Notes: generated by a model not told the origin, from the letters alone. 64,000 nt of DNA from Saccharopolyspora elongata (GCF_004348985.1 NZ_SMKW01000005.1:62001-126000), one strand, 5' to 3'; numbered from the stretch's first letter, positions 17,794 to 26,914 are shown. A program made the numbers and translations.

Positions 17794-18969
17794 GTGAGCG
17801 CCAGGGAATGGCTTGAGAAGGATTTCTACGCCGAACTGGGCGTCTCCTCCACGGCTTCGGCCGACGAGATCAAGAAGGCGTACCGGAAGCTGGCCCGGGA
17901 GAACCACCCGGACGCCAACCCCGGGAACGCCCAGGCCGAAGCCAAGTTCAAGGCCGTCTCCGAGGCCTACGGCGTGCTGTCCGACACGGACAAGCGCAAG
18001 CAGTACGACGAGGCCCGGAAGCTGTTCGGCAGCGGCACGTTCGGCGGCGGCCAGGGCGGCTTCGGCGGTTTCGGCGGCCCGGGTGGCGGCGGCTTCGACA
18101 TCGGCGACCTCTTCGGGGGCGCCGGTGCCGGTGCCGGTGGCAGCGGGCTCGGCGACCTGTTCGGCGGCCTGTTCGGCAACCGCCGTTCCGGCGCCGGAAC
18201 GTCCCACCGGCCGCGGCGCGGCGCCGACGTGGAGACCGAGGTGCGCATCGACTTCGCCGAAGCGGTGCGCGGGGCCACGGTTCCGCTGCGGCTGTCCAGC
18301 CCGGTGAGCTGCCCGACCTGCCACGGTTCGGGCGCCAAGCCGGGCACCCGGCCGCGCGCCTGCGCCACCTGCACCGGTACCGGGCTGGTGACGCGGAACC
18401 AGGGCGCGTTCGCGTTCAGCGAGCCGTGCCCGGACTGCCGGGGCCGCGGCCAGCTGATCGACGACCCGTGCCCGGACTGCCGCGGCGAGGGCGTCAGCAC
18501 CCGCAGCCGGACGCTGACGGTGCGGATCCCGGCCGGGGTGTCCGACGGGCAGCGGATCAGGCTGGCGGGTCAGGGCGAACCCGGTCGGCAGGGCGCCGCC
18601 TCGGGCGATCTGTACGTCGTGGTGCACGTCAACTCGCACCGGGTGTTCGGACGTTCTGGTGATGACCTGACGATCACGGTGCCGGTCACCTTCCCCGAGC
18701 TGGCGCTGGGCACTACGTTGACCGTGCCGACCCTGGACGGGAAGGTCTCGCTGAAGGTCCCGGCCGGGACCGGCAGCGGCCGCACCTTCCGGGTGCGTGG
18801 CAAGGGCGTGGGCAAGAAGGACGGCAGCAGCGGGGATCTCCTGGTGACGTTGCAGGTCGTGGTTCCGTCCAAGTTGGACGAGAAGGCGGCCGAGGCGCTG
18901 GCGGACTACGCGGAAGCGACCGCCGACCACGATCCGCGCCGCGACCTGAACGAGCTGCTCGGGAGGTAG
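17794..18969 (+). CDS. dnaJ: Co-chaperone DnaJ
   Basis: 391 residues. J-domain at 9-75 with HPD, a Gly/Phe-rich stretch (about 80-130), four zinc-binding CxxCxGxG motifs (CPTCHGSG, CATCTGTG, CPDCRGRG, CPDCRGEG), and the two C-terminal substrate-binding domains. It delivers unfolded proteins to DnaK and triggers ATP hydrolysis. GTG start behind GGAGGAG, 25 bp after grpE; hspR starts 2 bp after its stop. Confidence 0.97.
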   Translation: MSAREWLEKDFYAELGVSSTASADEIKKAYRKLARENHPDANPGNAQAEAKFKAVSEAYGVLSDTDKRKQYDEARKLFGSGTFGGGQGGFGGFGGPGGGGFDIGDLFGGAGAGAGGSGLGDLFGGLFGNRRSGAGTSHRPRRGADVETEVRIDFAEAVRGATVPLRLSSPVSCPTCHGSGAKPGTRPRACATCTGTGLVTRNQGAFAFSEPCPDCRGRGQLIDDPCPDCRGEGVSTRSRTLTVRIPAGVSDGQRIRLAGQGEPGRQGAASGDLYVVVHVNSHRVFGRSGDDLTITVPVTFPELALGTTLTVPTLDGKVSLKVPAGTGSGRTFRVRGKGVGKKDGSSGDLLVTLQVVVPSKLDEKAAEALADYAEATADHDPRRDLNELLGR

Positions 18970-18971
18970 TC

Positions 18972-19424
18972 ATGGCCGGTCGCCCCACCGATCCGGGCTT
19001 CGGGTTCCCGCCGGGGGCCAACGAGGACACGCCGATGTTCGTGATCTCGGTGGCCGCACAGCTGTCCGGGCTGCACGCGCAGACCCTGCGCAGCTACGAC
19101 CGGCTGGGCCTGGTCTCGCCCGGGCGAACCCCGGCGGGCGGCCGCCGCTACTCACTGCGCGACATCGCCCTGCTCCGCGAGGTGCAGCGCCTCTCCCAGG
19201 AGGAGGGCGTGAACCTGGCGGGCATCAAGCGGATCATCGACCTGGAGAACGAGGTCGACGCGCTCCGCGCGAAGGTCCAGGAGCTGGCCGAGGAGGTGGC
19301 GGCGGCGCACGCGGCGGCGGAACAAGCCGCGGCGGCGGTGCACGCCTCCTACCGCCGGGACCTGGTCCCGATCCGCCAGGAGACGGCCCTAGTCGTCTGG
19401 AAACCAGACCGCAAACGCAGATGA
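18972..19424 (+). CDS. hspR: Heat-shock repressor HspR (MerR family)
   Basis: 150 residues. MerR-type winged HTH (about 20-90: FVISVAAQLSGLHAQTLRSYDRLGLVSPGRT, GGRRYSLRDIALLREVQRL), then a coiled coil. It binds HAIR repeats with DnaK as co-repressor, which closes a feedback loop on this operon; the window also has a HAIR site in front of clpB. Confidence 0.95.
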   Translation: MAGRPTDPGFGFPPGANEDTPMFVISVAAQLSGLHAQTLRSYDRLGLVSPGRTPAGGRRYSLRDIALLREVQRLSQEEGVNLAGIKRIIDLENEVDALRAKVQELAEEVAAAHAAAEQAAAAVHASYRRDLVPIRQETALVVWKPDRKRR

Positions 19425-19430
19425 TCGGCT

Positions 19431-19610
19431 GCCAGGCTCGTTCTGCGTAGCGGTGCGAGTAGCGGAACCTCAGAAGCCTTCTCGACTCCGGGATCCCCGA
19501 CTTGAGTATGTCCAAATACGAGGCGTCGGGGCTGTCCTCGCGAGAAGGCTTCTGAGAACCCGCGGCGGTGCAAGTTGCTGGGGTGGGCTAAGCGCCTCCG
19601 GCGCTTGCGG
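19431..19610. repeat. Structured repeat element G, copy 2 (inverted)
   Basis: Same parts as copies 1 and 3, on the opposite strand. Outer stem is a perfect 14 bp (CAGAAGCCTTCTCG 19471-19484 with CGAGAAGGCTTCTG 19541-19554). Inner stem is CCCCGAC (19495-19501)/GTCGGGG (19525-19531). The end hairpin is AAGCGCC-TCC-GGCGCTT (19590-19606) against AAGCGGC/GCCGCTT in the other copies, a base-pair swap that keeps pairing. It fills most of the 387-bp gap between hspR and the convergent flavohaemoprotein terminator; the rest of the gap (19611-19757) shows nothing recognisable. Confidence 0.85.
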
Positions 19611-19757
19611 CGGCTTTAAGCGCAACTCGCGCTTTGCGTCGCGGTGTCGGTCTACCACCGGAAAGCGGTTGCGCCGCTTGTGACCGTTCATGACGACAAG
19701 CGCATCGCATTTCGTTCGCTGTTCGCGGGGACACGGAGATGGCCTCGCCGACAACAC

Positions 19758-19808
19758 GAAGCAAAGAGACGCCTCCGACCGGTTCGGTCGGAGGCGTCTC
19801 TTTGCTTC
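19758..19808. terminator. Terminator of the flavohaemoprotein gene
   Basis: Perfect 23-bp stem (arm GAAGCAAAGAGACGCCTCCG continued by ACC) with a 5-nt loop, 4 bp past the stop of the minus-strand gene. Confidence 0.88.
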
Positions 19809-19811
19809 AGG

Positions 19812-20987
19812 TCAGTCCAGGGTGAACGGGTCATAGCGGATGTGGTCGAGGGAGGTTCCCGCGACGAGCATGCTCGAGACCGTCGCACGGATCATCCCCG
19901 GCGAGCCGCTGACCAGCACGTCCCAGTCCTTCCAGGCGCCGTAGCGGGTCACCGCCTCGGCGAGCGTGCCGTGCTCGGTGCCCGAGACGCCCGGCTCGTC
20001 CTCCAGCACCGGCGTGATCGTCAGCCAAGGGTTGTGCATCGCGATGCGCTGCAGGTTCTCCAGGTCGTAGAGGTCCTCGCGGGTCCGGCCGCCGTAGAAC
20101 ATCTGCACGCGCGGGTTCTCGCCGTACTGCGCGAGGTCGTCGATGATCGCGCGCATCGGGGTCAGCCCGGTGCCGCCGGCGATCATCAGCACGTCCGGGG
20201 TGTTCTCCCGGTCCACGGTCAGCCGGCCCATCGGCGAGCCGATCCGCCACTGGTCGCCAGGGCGGGCGTGACCGACCAGCGCCCGGCTGACCCAGCCGCC
20301 CTCGACGGACCGGACGTGGAACTCCATGATCCCGTCGTCGTTCGGCGCGTTGGCCGGGGTCAGGTAGCGCCACAGCCGGGGCCGCTGCGGCACCTCGACG
20401 CTCACGTACTGCCCGGGCTGGTACGGCACCGGGTGGTCGGACTGGACGCGGAGCACCGCGACGTCCCAGCTCAGCCGCTCGTGGTGAACGATCTGGCCGG
20501 TGTACCAGGCGGGGCCGTCGTCGGCGGTGGCCGCCTCGGTCATCGCGGAGGCCATCACGGTGTACGCCTCGGCCCAGGCGCGCTCGACGCTGTCGGTCCA
20601 GGCGTCGCCGGCGTACTTCTTGATCGCGGCGAGCAGCGCGGTGCCGACCGCCTCGTAGTGGGCTGCGACCACGCCGAACTTGCGGTGGTCGCGGCCGAGC
20701 TGGTGCAGGAACGGCAGCAGCTCGTCGGGCTTGTCGACCATCTGGATGACGTGCACGAGCGCCCGCAGCAGGCGGCTGCGCTGCACTTCCATGTTGACCG
20801 CGAACAGGTCGCGGGTGGCCGGCGAGAGGCTGAAGAGCATGCCGTAGAAGAACCTGGACACCTCGTCGGTGTGCGGCTCGACGACGGCGAAGCTCTCGCG
20901 GATCAGACGGACCATCTTGCTCACACCGGAGTTCGACGGCTCGTTGTTCGGGGGTGGTCCGGGGCTCAGTACGGCGTTCGCTGTCAT
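19812..20987 (-). CDS. Flavohaemoprotein-like globin/ferredoxin-reductase protein
   Basis: 391 residues. Residues about 22-155 are a globin domain with proximal histidine in LGRDHRKFGVVAAHYEAVG. Residues about 165-265 are an FAD-binding barrel (QPGQYVSVEVPQRPRLWRYLTPAN; the usual RxYS is R-Y-L-T here). Residues about 270-385 are an NAD domain (LMIAGGTGLTPMRAII, VSGSPGMI). Nitric-oxide-dioxygenase layout, close to mycobacterial Rv0385-type proteins, whose substrate may differ from NO because of changed FAD contacts. Strong terminator downstream. Confidence 0.9.
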   Translation of the reverse strand: MTANAVLSPGPPPNNEPSNSGVSKMVRLIRESFAVVEPHTDEVSRFFYGMLFSLSPATRDLFAVNMEVQRSRLLRALVHVIQMVDKPDELLPFLHQLGRDHRKFGVVAAHYEAVGTALLAAIKKYAGDAWTDSVERAWAEAYTVMASAMTEAATADDGPAWYTGQIVHHERLSWDVAVLRVQSDHPVPYQPGQYVSVEVPQRPRLWRYLTPANAPNDDGIMEFHVRSVEGGWVSRALVGHARPGDQWRIGSPMGRLTVDRENTPDVLMIAGGTGLTPMRAIIDDLAQYGENPRVQMFYGGRTREDLYDLENLQRIAMHNPWLTITPVLEDEPGVSGTEHGTLAEAVTRYGAWKDWDVLVSGSPGMIRATVSSMLVAGTSLDHIRYDPFTLD

Positions 20988-21207
20988 GGTTCGGGGCGTT
21001 TCTCCACGTTGGCGGTCGTACCCAAGGCAGGCACACCACTACTTCCAAGCGTCCCCCGACACAGGGAGGACCCTAACTCGTGCCTAGCGACACGTCTGCC
21101 TTGATGCCACTTTTGAGTGCTTTTCAACTACATCTCGTAGATCGTGCATCGACCTGTTGGGGGAACCTAGTATCCACCGTTGTGACGGAAGAGGGAGGCG
21201 TGACACG

Positions 21208-22020
21208 GTGACCCGCGTGACCCCCGATCACCCGACGCCGACCGGAACAGCCGATGCGGCGCTGCTCGACCTGGAGCTGTCCGACCCGCCGACCCCGAAC
21301 GATGCCTGGCAGGTCGTGACCCCGCTCCAGCACCACGGACCGGCGGCCGCGCCGCCGCGCGACCCGTTCGTCGAGGAGCGGCCCGTCCCGCTGCCCGGCT
21401 CTGCCGGCGAACACCTGCTGCAACGCGCCTACGGCACCGAGAAGCGAGCCCGGAAGTTCTACGACGACCAGGTGCTCGACCGCCTGAACCCGCAGATGAA
21501 GGAGTTCATCGGGCGGATGGAGATGGCGTTCGTGGCCACCTCCGACTCGCGCGGCGAGTGCGACTCCAGCCTCCGCGCCGGGCCGCCCGGCTTCATGGAG
21601 GTCCTGGACGACCGGCACCTGTGCTACCCGGAGTACCGGGGCAACGGCGTGCTGGCCGGCCTGGGCAACATCAGCGAGAACCCGCACGTCGGGATCCTGC
21701 TGGTGGACTTCGTCACCGACCTGATCGGCCTGCACGTCAACGGCAAGGCCCGCATCGTCGAGGACGCCGACCTGCGCTCGATCTACCCGGCGCTGCCCGC
21801 CGAGTTCGACCGCGGCCGCACGCCGGAGCGCTGGGTGGTGGTGCAGGTCGAGGAGGCCTACATCCACTGCCGCAAGCACATCCCGCGGATGGTGCCGGTG
21901 CTGCGCACGCGCAGCTGGGGCACCGACGACGTCAAGCGCAAGGGCGGCGACTACTTCGAGTCCAAGGGCATGCCCCGGCCGTGGCATCGGCCCGAACCGG
22001 TGGGCAGCCGCGACTGCTGA
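21208..22020 (+). CDS. PNPOx-like FMN-binding split-barrel protein
   Basis: 270 residues from GTG 21208 with GAGGGAGG about 10 nt before it. N-terminal 90 residues are an extension; residues about 95-230 have the pyridoxamine-5'-phosphate-oxidase-like barrel (FIGRMEMAFVATSDSRGECDSSLRAGPPGFM, YRGNGVLAGLGNISENPHVGILLVDF). FMN- or F420-dependent redox activity is typical of the family; the substrate is unknown. Followed by a MarR gene. Confidence 0.85.
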   Translation: MTRVTPDHPTPTGTADAALLDLELSDPPTPNDAWQVVTPLQHHGPAAAPPRDPFVEERPVPLPGSAGEHLLQRAYGTEKRARKFYDDQVLDRLNPQMKEFIGRMEMAFVATSDSRGECDSSLRAGPPGFMEVLDDRHLCYPEYRGNGVLAGLGNISENPHVGILLVDFVTDLIGLHVNGKARIVEDADLRSIYPALPAEFDRGRTPERWVVVQVEEAYIHCRKHIPRMVPVLRTRSWGTDDVKRKGGDYFESKGMPRPWHRPEPVGSRDC

Positions 22021-22170
22021 GCCCGGCCCGCGCGGTCCGCCCGCACTGCCACGAGAAATGTGTTCGAGACGTGCACTTAAAGTGGGGCGAAACGGACTAG
22101 CGTTGACCTCGCGAGGAGCGGGCCGACGGGTGGTGCCGCCACGATCGTCGGCGGCGCGGGCGGGAGAGCT

Positions 22171-22653
22171 GTGATCGAGGACGAGGCGCGCGGGCCTATC
22201 GGCGGGGTGCGCGAGGAGGGTGTCGACCGGCGCACCGCGGCGGAGTCCGTCGAGCGCGAGCTGGTGATGATGTTCCGCCGCGCCCGGAACCTGTCGACCA
22301 CCGTGGCCGCGCACGTGCACCCCGACCTGGATCCGGCCTCGTACAGCCTGCTGCTGATGGTCGACGACGCCGGGCCGCTGCGCGGCATGGACGTCGCGGA
22401 TCGCACCGGGCTGGACAAGTCCACGGTGAGCAGGCAGATCGCCACGCTGGTGGACCTGGACCTGCTGGAGCGGGTGCCGGATCCGGACGACGGCCGGGCC
22501 CGCCGGATCCAGCTCTCCGACCTGGGCCGCGAGCGGCTGGCCCAGGTGCGCGAGGAGCGCCGCAAGCACCTGCACGGCCAGTTCGCCAGCTGGACCACCC
22601 AGGACCTCAAGGAGCTGGCCCGCCTGCTGGGCAAGCTCAACGGCATGATGTGA
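22171..22653 (+). CDS. MarR family transcriptional regulator
   Basis: 160 residues. Winged HTH (about 50-120) with RGMDVADRTGLDKSTVSRQIATLVDLDLLERVPDPDDGRARRIQLSDLG, the standard MarR recognition helix and wing. GTG start. Lies 150 bp behind the PNPOx-like gene in the same direction; the target is not evident. A strong terminator closes the unit. Confidence 0.9.
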   Translation: MIEDEARGPIGGVREEGVDRRTAAESVERELVMMFRRARNLSTTVAAHVHPDLDPASYSLLLMVDDAGPLRGMDVADRTGLDKSTVSRQIATLVDLDLLERVPDPDDGRARRIQLSDLGRERLAQVREERRKHLHGQFASWTTQDLKELARLLGKLNGMM

Positions 22654-22671
22654 GCTCGTTCTTCCAGATCA

Positions 22672-22709
22672 GGGGCGCCCCCGGCCGATCTTTCCGGCCG
22701 GGGGCGCCC
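22672..22709 (+). terminator. Terminator after the MarR gene
   Basis: GGGGCGCCCCCGGCC and GGCCGGGGGCGCCC form a 14-bp stem around GATCTTTCC, followed by TTCGTTTT, 19 bp past the stop codon. Confidence 0.9.
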
Positions 22710-22758
22710 TTCGTTTTCCGCTGATCGCGCGAGCGGTGGGTGGCGTCACAGCGAGACA

Positions 22759-22804
22759 AGTTGTGCGGTGCAACTAAATAAGTTTATAGTTGCGTGCAGC
22801 AACT
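22759..22804 (+). promoter_or_regulatory. Promoter with two MarR operators
   Basis: AGTTGTGCGGTGCAACT (22759-22775) and AGTTGCGTGCAGCAACT (22788-22804) are matching 17-bp inverted repeats, 29 bp apart. They overlap TTGTGC (-35) and TATAGT (22785-22790, -10; 18-bp spacing), so binding would occlude RNA polymerase. They lie 15 bp before the MarR gene that heads the efflux operon. Confidence 0.8.
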
Positions 22805-22818
22805 AAAGGATTGGGCTC

Positions 22819-23313
22819 ATGGGACCGACACTCGAGACCTGCGCCGAGCTGCTCCGACCGCTTCGAGCGATGCTCGGCCTCAAGCAGGTGGCCATGCAGC
22901 GAGGGCAGTTCACGGCGGAACAGGTGCCCTACGCCGCCGCCGGGCTGCTCACCGAACTCGTCTTCCGCGGTGAGTGCCGGGCCTCCGACCTCGCCCACCA
23001 CCGGATCGTCGACGCGTCCGTGGTGAGCCGCCAGGTCGGGCAACTGGAGCAAGCCGGCCTGATCACCCGCCGCCCCGACCCCGCCGACCGGCGAGTAGCG
23101 CTGCTGCGCGCCACGGCCGAGGGGGAACGCGCGGTGGCAGAGCTGGAACGCCGGAAGGCGGAATGGATCGGCGAGGCGCTGGCCCACTGGGACGACGCCA
23201 AGGTGCGCCAACTCGCCGGACTGCTGGGGGAAGCGATGGACGACATCCGTCGCAACACGTTCAACGACGGGGCCTGCCTCACCAGCCCCGTGACCAAGGA
23301 AGGAACTCGATGA
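22819..23313 (+). CDS. MarR regulator of the adjacent MFS efflux gene
   Basis: 164 residues, winged HTH (about 40-110: CRASDLAHHRIVDASVVSRQVGQLEQAGLITRRPDPADRRVALL). Its stop overlaps the MFS start (ATGA), so the two are one unit under the double operator upstream. The normal arrangement for a drug-sensing MarR repressor and its pump. Confidence 0.92.
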   Translation: MGPTLETCAELLRPLRAMLGLKQVAMQRGQFTAEQVPYAAAGLLTELVFRGECRASDLAHHRIVDASVVSRQVGQLEQAGLITRRPDPADRRVALLRATAEGERAVAELERRKAEWIGEALAHWDDAKVRQLAGLLGEAMDDIRRNTFNDGACLTSPVTKEGTR

Positions 23314-25925
23314 CCACCTCGACGGAGACGGCGCCGGACGCCACAGCGCCGGCCCGCCGGGACGGGCGCGACGAGCCCGCCGCGGGATCGTCGATGACGC
23401 ATCGGCAGATCCTCGAGGCGATGTCGGGCCTGATGCTGGCGCTGTTGGTCGCCATCCTCAGCTCGACGATCGTGTCGAACGCGCTGCCCCGGATCATCGC
23501 CGACCTCGACGGCACCCAGGGGCAGTACACCTGGGTCGTCACGGCGATGCTGCTCACCTCGACCGCATCCACCCCGATCTGGGGCAAGCTCTCCGACCTG
23601 TTCAGCAAGAAGCTGCTCTACCAGCTGGCCATCACGATCTTCACGGTCGGCTCGGTGCTCGGCGGTTTCGCGCAGTCCATGGAGACGCTCATCGGCTTCC
23701 GGGCCCTGCAGGGCATCGGCATGGGCGGCCTGCAGGCGCTGATCCAGGTCGTGATCGCGGCGATGGTCTCGCCGCGCGACCGCGGTCGCTACAGCGGCTA
23801 CATCGGCGCCACCTTCGCGGTCGCCACGGTCAGCGGCCCGCTGGTCGGCGGCCTGATCGTGGACACCTCGTGGCTGGGCTGGCGCTGGTGCTTCTGGGTG
23901 ACCGTGCCGATCGCGGTGATCGCGTTCATCGTGCTGGGCCGGACGCTGAAGCTGCCGGTCATCAAGCGGCCGGTGAGGATCGACTGGTTCGGCGCGCTGT
24001 TCCTGGTCGGCGGCGTGAGCCTGCTGCTGGTGTGGGTCTCGCTGGCCGGCAAGCAGTTCGAGTGGTGGTCGGTGGAGACCGCGACCTACGTCGGCGGCGG
24101 CCTGCTCGCCCTGATCATCGCCCTGATCATCGAGACCAAGGTCAGCGAGCCGATCGTGCCGCTGCGGATGTTCCGCAACCCGACGGTCACGCTGTCCACC
24201 ATCGGCACCGTCGCGGTCGGCACCGCGATGTTCGGCGGCTCGGTGTTCCTGGGCCAGTACTTCCAGATCGCGCGCAGCTTCACGCCGACCACGGCGGGTC
24301 TGATGACGCTGCCGATGGTCGGCGGCCTGTTCATCTCCTCGACCGTGTCCGGGCAGATCATCTCCAGGGTCACCGGCAAGATCAAACCGTTCCTGGTGAT
24401 CGGCTCGATCGTGATGATCGCGTCGATGTGGCTGCTGAGCACCTTGGACCACGAGACGAACCTGGTGCTGGTCGGGGTCTACCTGTTCCTGATGGGCGTC
24501 GGCGTCGGCATGCTGATGCAGAACCTGGTGCTGGCGGTGCAGAACACCACCAGCGGCAAGGACATGGGGTCGGTGACCTCGGTCGTGACGTTCTTCCGGA
24601 CCCTCGGCGGCTCGGCGGGCGTCTCGGTGCTGGGCGCGGTGCTGGCCACCCAGGTGTCGGACTACATCGTGCAGGGCCTGGCGAAGATCCCCGGCGTGCC
24701 GAAGGGGGCCGGCTCGGGCGGCGGCTCGCTCGACGTCGACCACCTGCCGGAACCCGTGCAGACCATCGTGCGGGCGGCCTACGGCGACGCGATCGGCGAC
24801 ATCTTCTTCGTCTCCGCGTGCATCGCGGTGGTCACCTTCCTCGCGGTGATCTTCATCCGGGAGACCCCGCTGCGCACCACGATCGACAGTCACGAGGAAA
24901 GGGAGGCGGCAGCCGTGGCCGCGCACGACGACGCTGTGGACAACATCACCCGGCCTGTGGACAACTCGGCCGTGGCGCGTCCCGCGACGAACGGTTCTGC
25001 CCAGGTTGGGGGCGTCGGGCCGCGGCCCGCGCAGCTGACCGCCGAGCCTGTGGACAACTCTGTGGATGATCGCTCGGATGCCTGGTCAGAGCCGGTTGCG
25101 CCGCGTCGCTACGCGACCAACGGCAAGCACCTGGCGGGCGAGTTGAGGAGCCCGGTCGACGGCGGCGGGCTGTTCGTGCACGGCACTGTCCAGGACTCGG
25201 TCGGCACGCCGGTCTCCGGCGTCGTGCTCACTCTCACCGACGCCAACGGCCGGCAGGTCGAACGTGCCCGCACCGACCAGGACGGGCAGTTCCAGCTCGC
25301 GGTCGGCCACGGCGGCACCTACGTGCTGATCGCCTCCGGCGGCAGCTACCAGCCGACGGCGTCGATGGTCGTGGTCGGCGACCGCCCGGTGCGCCACGAC
25401 GTGCAGCTGCTCGGCGCCGGGCGGCTGACCGGCCTGGTGCACGTCGGCGGCCAGGGCGTCGCCGGGGCGATGGTGGTGCTCACCGACGTCCGCGGCGAGG
25501 TGGTCGCCAGCGCGGGCACCGGGCCGGACGGGCACTACCTGTTCGCGGACCTCGTCGGCGGCTCCTACGCGCTGACCGTCACCGCGCCCGGCTACCGGCC
25601 GGTGGCGAACTCGGTCACCGTGACCGACGGCGATCAGTCCGCACTGGACGTCGCGTTGCAGTCCGGCGCGCAGCTCAGCGGCGTGGTCCGGTCGGCCAAC
25701 CTCGGTGTCGCGGTGGCGGATGCGCGGGTGACGCTGCTGGATTCCGGCGGCGCGGTCGTCGGCGCGGCGACCACCGACATCGACGGCAACTACACCTTCA
25801 CCGACCTGCCGGACGGCGAGTACACGGTGATCGCGACCGGCTACCCGCCGATCGCCACCTCGCTGCGCCTGTCGGGCGAGCAGAGCACCCACGACGTCGA
25901 ACTCGGCTACCCGCAGGGCGACTGA
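23310..25925 (+). CDS. DHA2 (EmrB/QacA) drug efflux MFS fused to three beta-sandwich repeats
   Basis: 871 residues. Residues about 35-510 are a 14-helix drug:H+ antiporter (SSTIVSNALPRIIADL motif, GRYSGYIGATFAVATVSGPLVGG motif C). After an acidic, unstructured linker with three VDN motifs (about 540-615) come three carboxypeptidase-regulatory/Cna-B-like beta domains of about 80 residues (GTVQDSVGTPVSGVVLTLTD, GLVHVGGQGVAGAMVVLTD, GVVRSANLGVAVADARVTLLD). Normal DHA2 proteins end near residue 520, so the tail is an addition; by topology it should be cytoplasmic, odd for a domain usually found outside the cell. Confidence 0.9.
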   Translation: MTTSTETAPDATAPARRDGRDEPAAGSSMTHRQILEAMSGLMLALLVAILSSTIVSNALPRIIADLDGTQGQYTWVVTAMLLTSTASTPIWGKLSDLFSKKLLYQLAITIFTVGSVLGGFAQSMETLIGFRALQGIGMGGLQALIQVVIAAMVSPRDRGRYSGYIGATFAVATVSGPLVGGLIVDTSWLGWRWCFWVTVPIAVIAFIVLGRTLKLPVIKRPVRIDWFGALFLVGGVSLLLVWVSLAGKQFEWWSVETATYVGGGLLALIIALIIETKVSEPIVPLRMFRNPTVTLSTIGTVAVGTAMFGGSVFLGQYFQIARSFTPTTAGLMTLPMVGGLFISSTVSGQIISRVTGKIKPFLVIGSIVMIASMWLLSTLDHETNLVLVGVYLFLMGVGVGMLMQNLVLAVQNTTSGKDMGSVTSVVTFFRTLGGSAGVSVLGAVLATQVSDYIVQGLAKIPGVPKGAGSGGGSLDVDHLPEPVQTIVRAAYGDAIGDIFFVSACIAVVTFLAVIFIRETPLRTTIDSHEEREAAAVAAHDDAVDNITRPVDNSAVARPATNGSAQVGGVGPRPAQLTAEPVDNSVDDRSDAWSEPVAPRRYATNGKHLAGELRSPVDGGGLFVHGTVQDSVGTPVSGVVLTLTDANGRQVERARTDQDGQFQLAVGHGGTYVLIASGGSYQPTASMVVVGDRPVRHDVQLLGAGRLTGLVHVGGQGVAGAMVVLTDVRGEVVASAGTGPDGHYLFADLVGGSYALTVTAPGYRPVANSVTVTDGDQSALDVALQSGAQLSGVVRSANLGVAVADARVTLLDSGGAVVGAATTDIDGNYTFTDLPDGEYTVIATGYPPIATSLRLSGEQSTHDVELGYPQGD

Positions 25926-25938
25926 CCACCGGTCGTGA

Positions 25939-25995
25939 GTGGAGCGAACGGACTGTTCGCCTCGTTGATGTGAGTCAACGGTCCGTTCGCTCCAC
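25939..25995. repeat. Long imperfect hairpin, family F, second copy
   Basis: GTGGAGCGAACGG at the left pairs with CCGTTCGCTCCAC at the right, 13 bp after the MFS stop; the middle again has TGTTCGCCTCGTTGA/TCAACGG. Sister of 3440-3492. Probable terminator between the MFS and YceI genes. Confidence 0.7.
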
Positions 25996-26055
25996 CACCC
26001 CGGGCGGATGGGGTCGCTCACCAGGACGTTCAACGCGCTAGAGGAGATGTTCTAG

Positions 26056-26907
26056 ATGGATCTCGGCCAACGACAGGCCGAAGCGCCCGGTGTCGCCGCC
26101 GCATCGGGGGCGGTCACCGCGACGGTGCGCGGCGGCGACGGCTGGCCGGTGCCGGAAGCGGTGCTGACCGTCATCGACGGCACCGGCACGCAGGTCGCGA
26201 GGGTGCAGGGCGACGCGCAGGGCTCGGTGGTCGCCGCCGGGCTGCGGGCCGGCGCCTACACCGCGATCGTCACGGCGGTCGGGCACGAGCCGCTCGCCCG
26301 GACCACGCTGGTGCACGACGGGACGGCGGCCACCCTCGGCGAGGTCGAGCTGCGCCGGGTCGGCGGGGCCGACCTGCCGGCGCCCGGGCTGTGGCGGATC
26401 GACCCGGTGCACTCGTCGATCCAGGTCACCGCCAAGCACCTGGGCATCAGCAGCATCCGCGGCCGCTTCAACGACTTCGGCGGCGAGGTGCGCATCGGCA
26501 ACCCGGTGGAATCGTCCACAGTGGATGTCCGGATCGCCGCGGCCGGCATCGACACGGCCAACGGGATGCGCGACGACCACCTGCGCAGCGCGGACTTCCT
26601 GGACGTGGAGCGGCATCCCGAGATCACCTTCCGGTCCACCGGGCTGCGCCCGCGCGGCGGCGACCGCTGGGACCTCGACGGTGAGCTGACGCTGTGCGGG
26701 GTGACCCGGCCGGTGCGACTGGACACCCGTTTCGCCGGCGTGGGCCCGGACCCGTGGGGCGGCACCCGGGCCTCGGCGACGGCGACCACCCAGCTGCGCC
26801 GCGAGGACTTCGCTATGACGTTCAACCAGGCCCTGCAAACGGGGATCGCCGCGATCGGCACCACCCTGAAGGTGGAGATCGACATCCAGGCCGTCCGCGA
26901 GGACTGA
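26056..26907 (+). CDS. YceI-domain protein with N-terminal Cna-B-like repeat
   Basis: 283 residues. Residues about 15-105 are one beta-sandwich repeat of the same type as in the MFS protein just upstream (GGDGWPVPEAVLTVIDGTGTQVARV). Residues about 110-280 are a YceI lipocalin-like domain (LWRIDPVHSSIQVTAKHLGIS, RGRFNDFGGEV, HLRSADFLDVERHPEITF). YceI domains bind isoprenoid chains. No signal peptide is visible, so it should be cytoplasmic, unlike the periplasmic E. coli protein. ATG behind GAGGAG. Confidence 0.88.
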   Translation: MDLGQRQAEAPGVAAASGAVTATVRGGDGWPVPEAVLTVIDGTGTQVARVQGDAQGSVVAAGLRAGAYTAIVTAVGHEPLARTTLVHDGTAATLGEVELRRVGGADLPAPGLWRIDPVHSSIQVTAKHLGISSIRGRFNDFGGEVRIGNPVESSTVDVRIAAAGIDTANGMRDDHLRSADFLDVERHPEITFRSTGLRPRGGDRWDLDGELTLCGVTRPVRLDTRFAGVGPDPWGGTRASATATTQLRREDFAMTFNQALQTGIAAIGTTLKVEIDIQAVRED

Positions 26908-26914
26908 GGTCTCA

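Noticed and set aside
22929..24926. 665-codon minus-strand frame opposite the MarR/MFS genes
   Set aside because: Arg/Asp/His-rich antisense shadow of the MFS gene.
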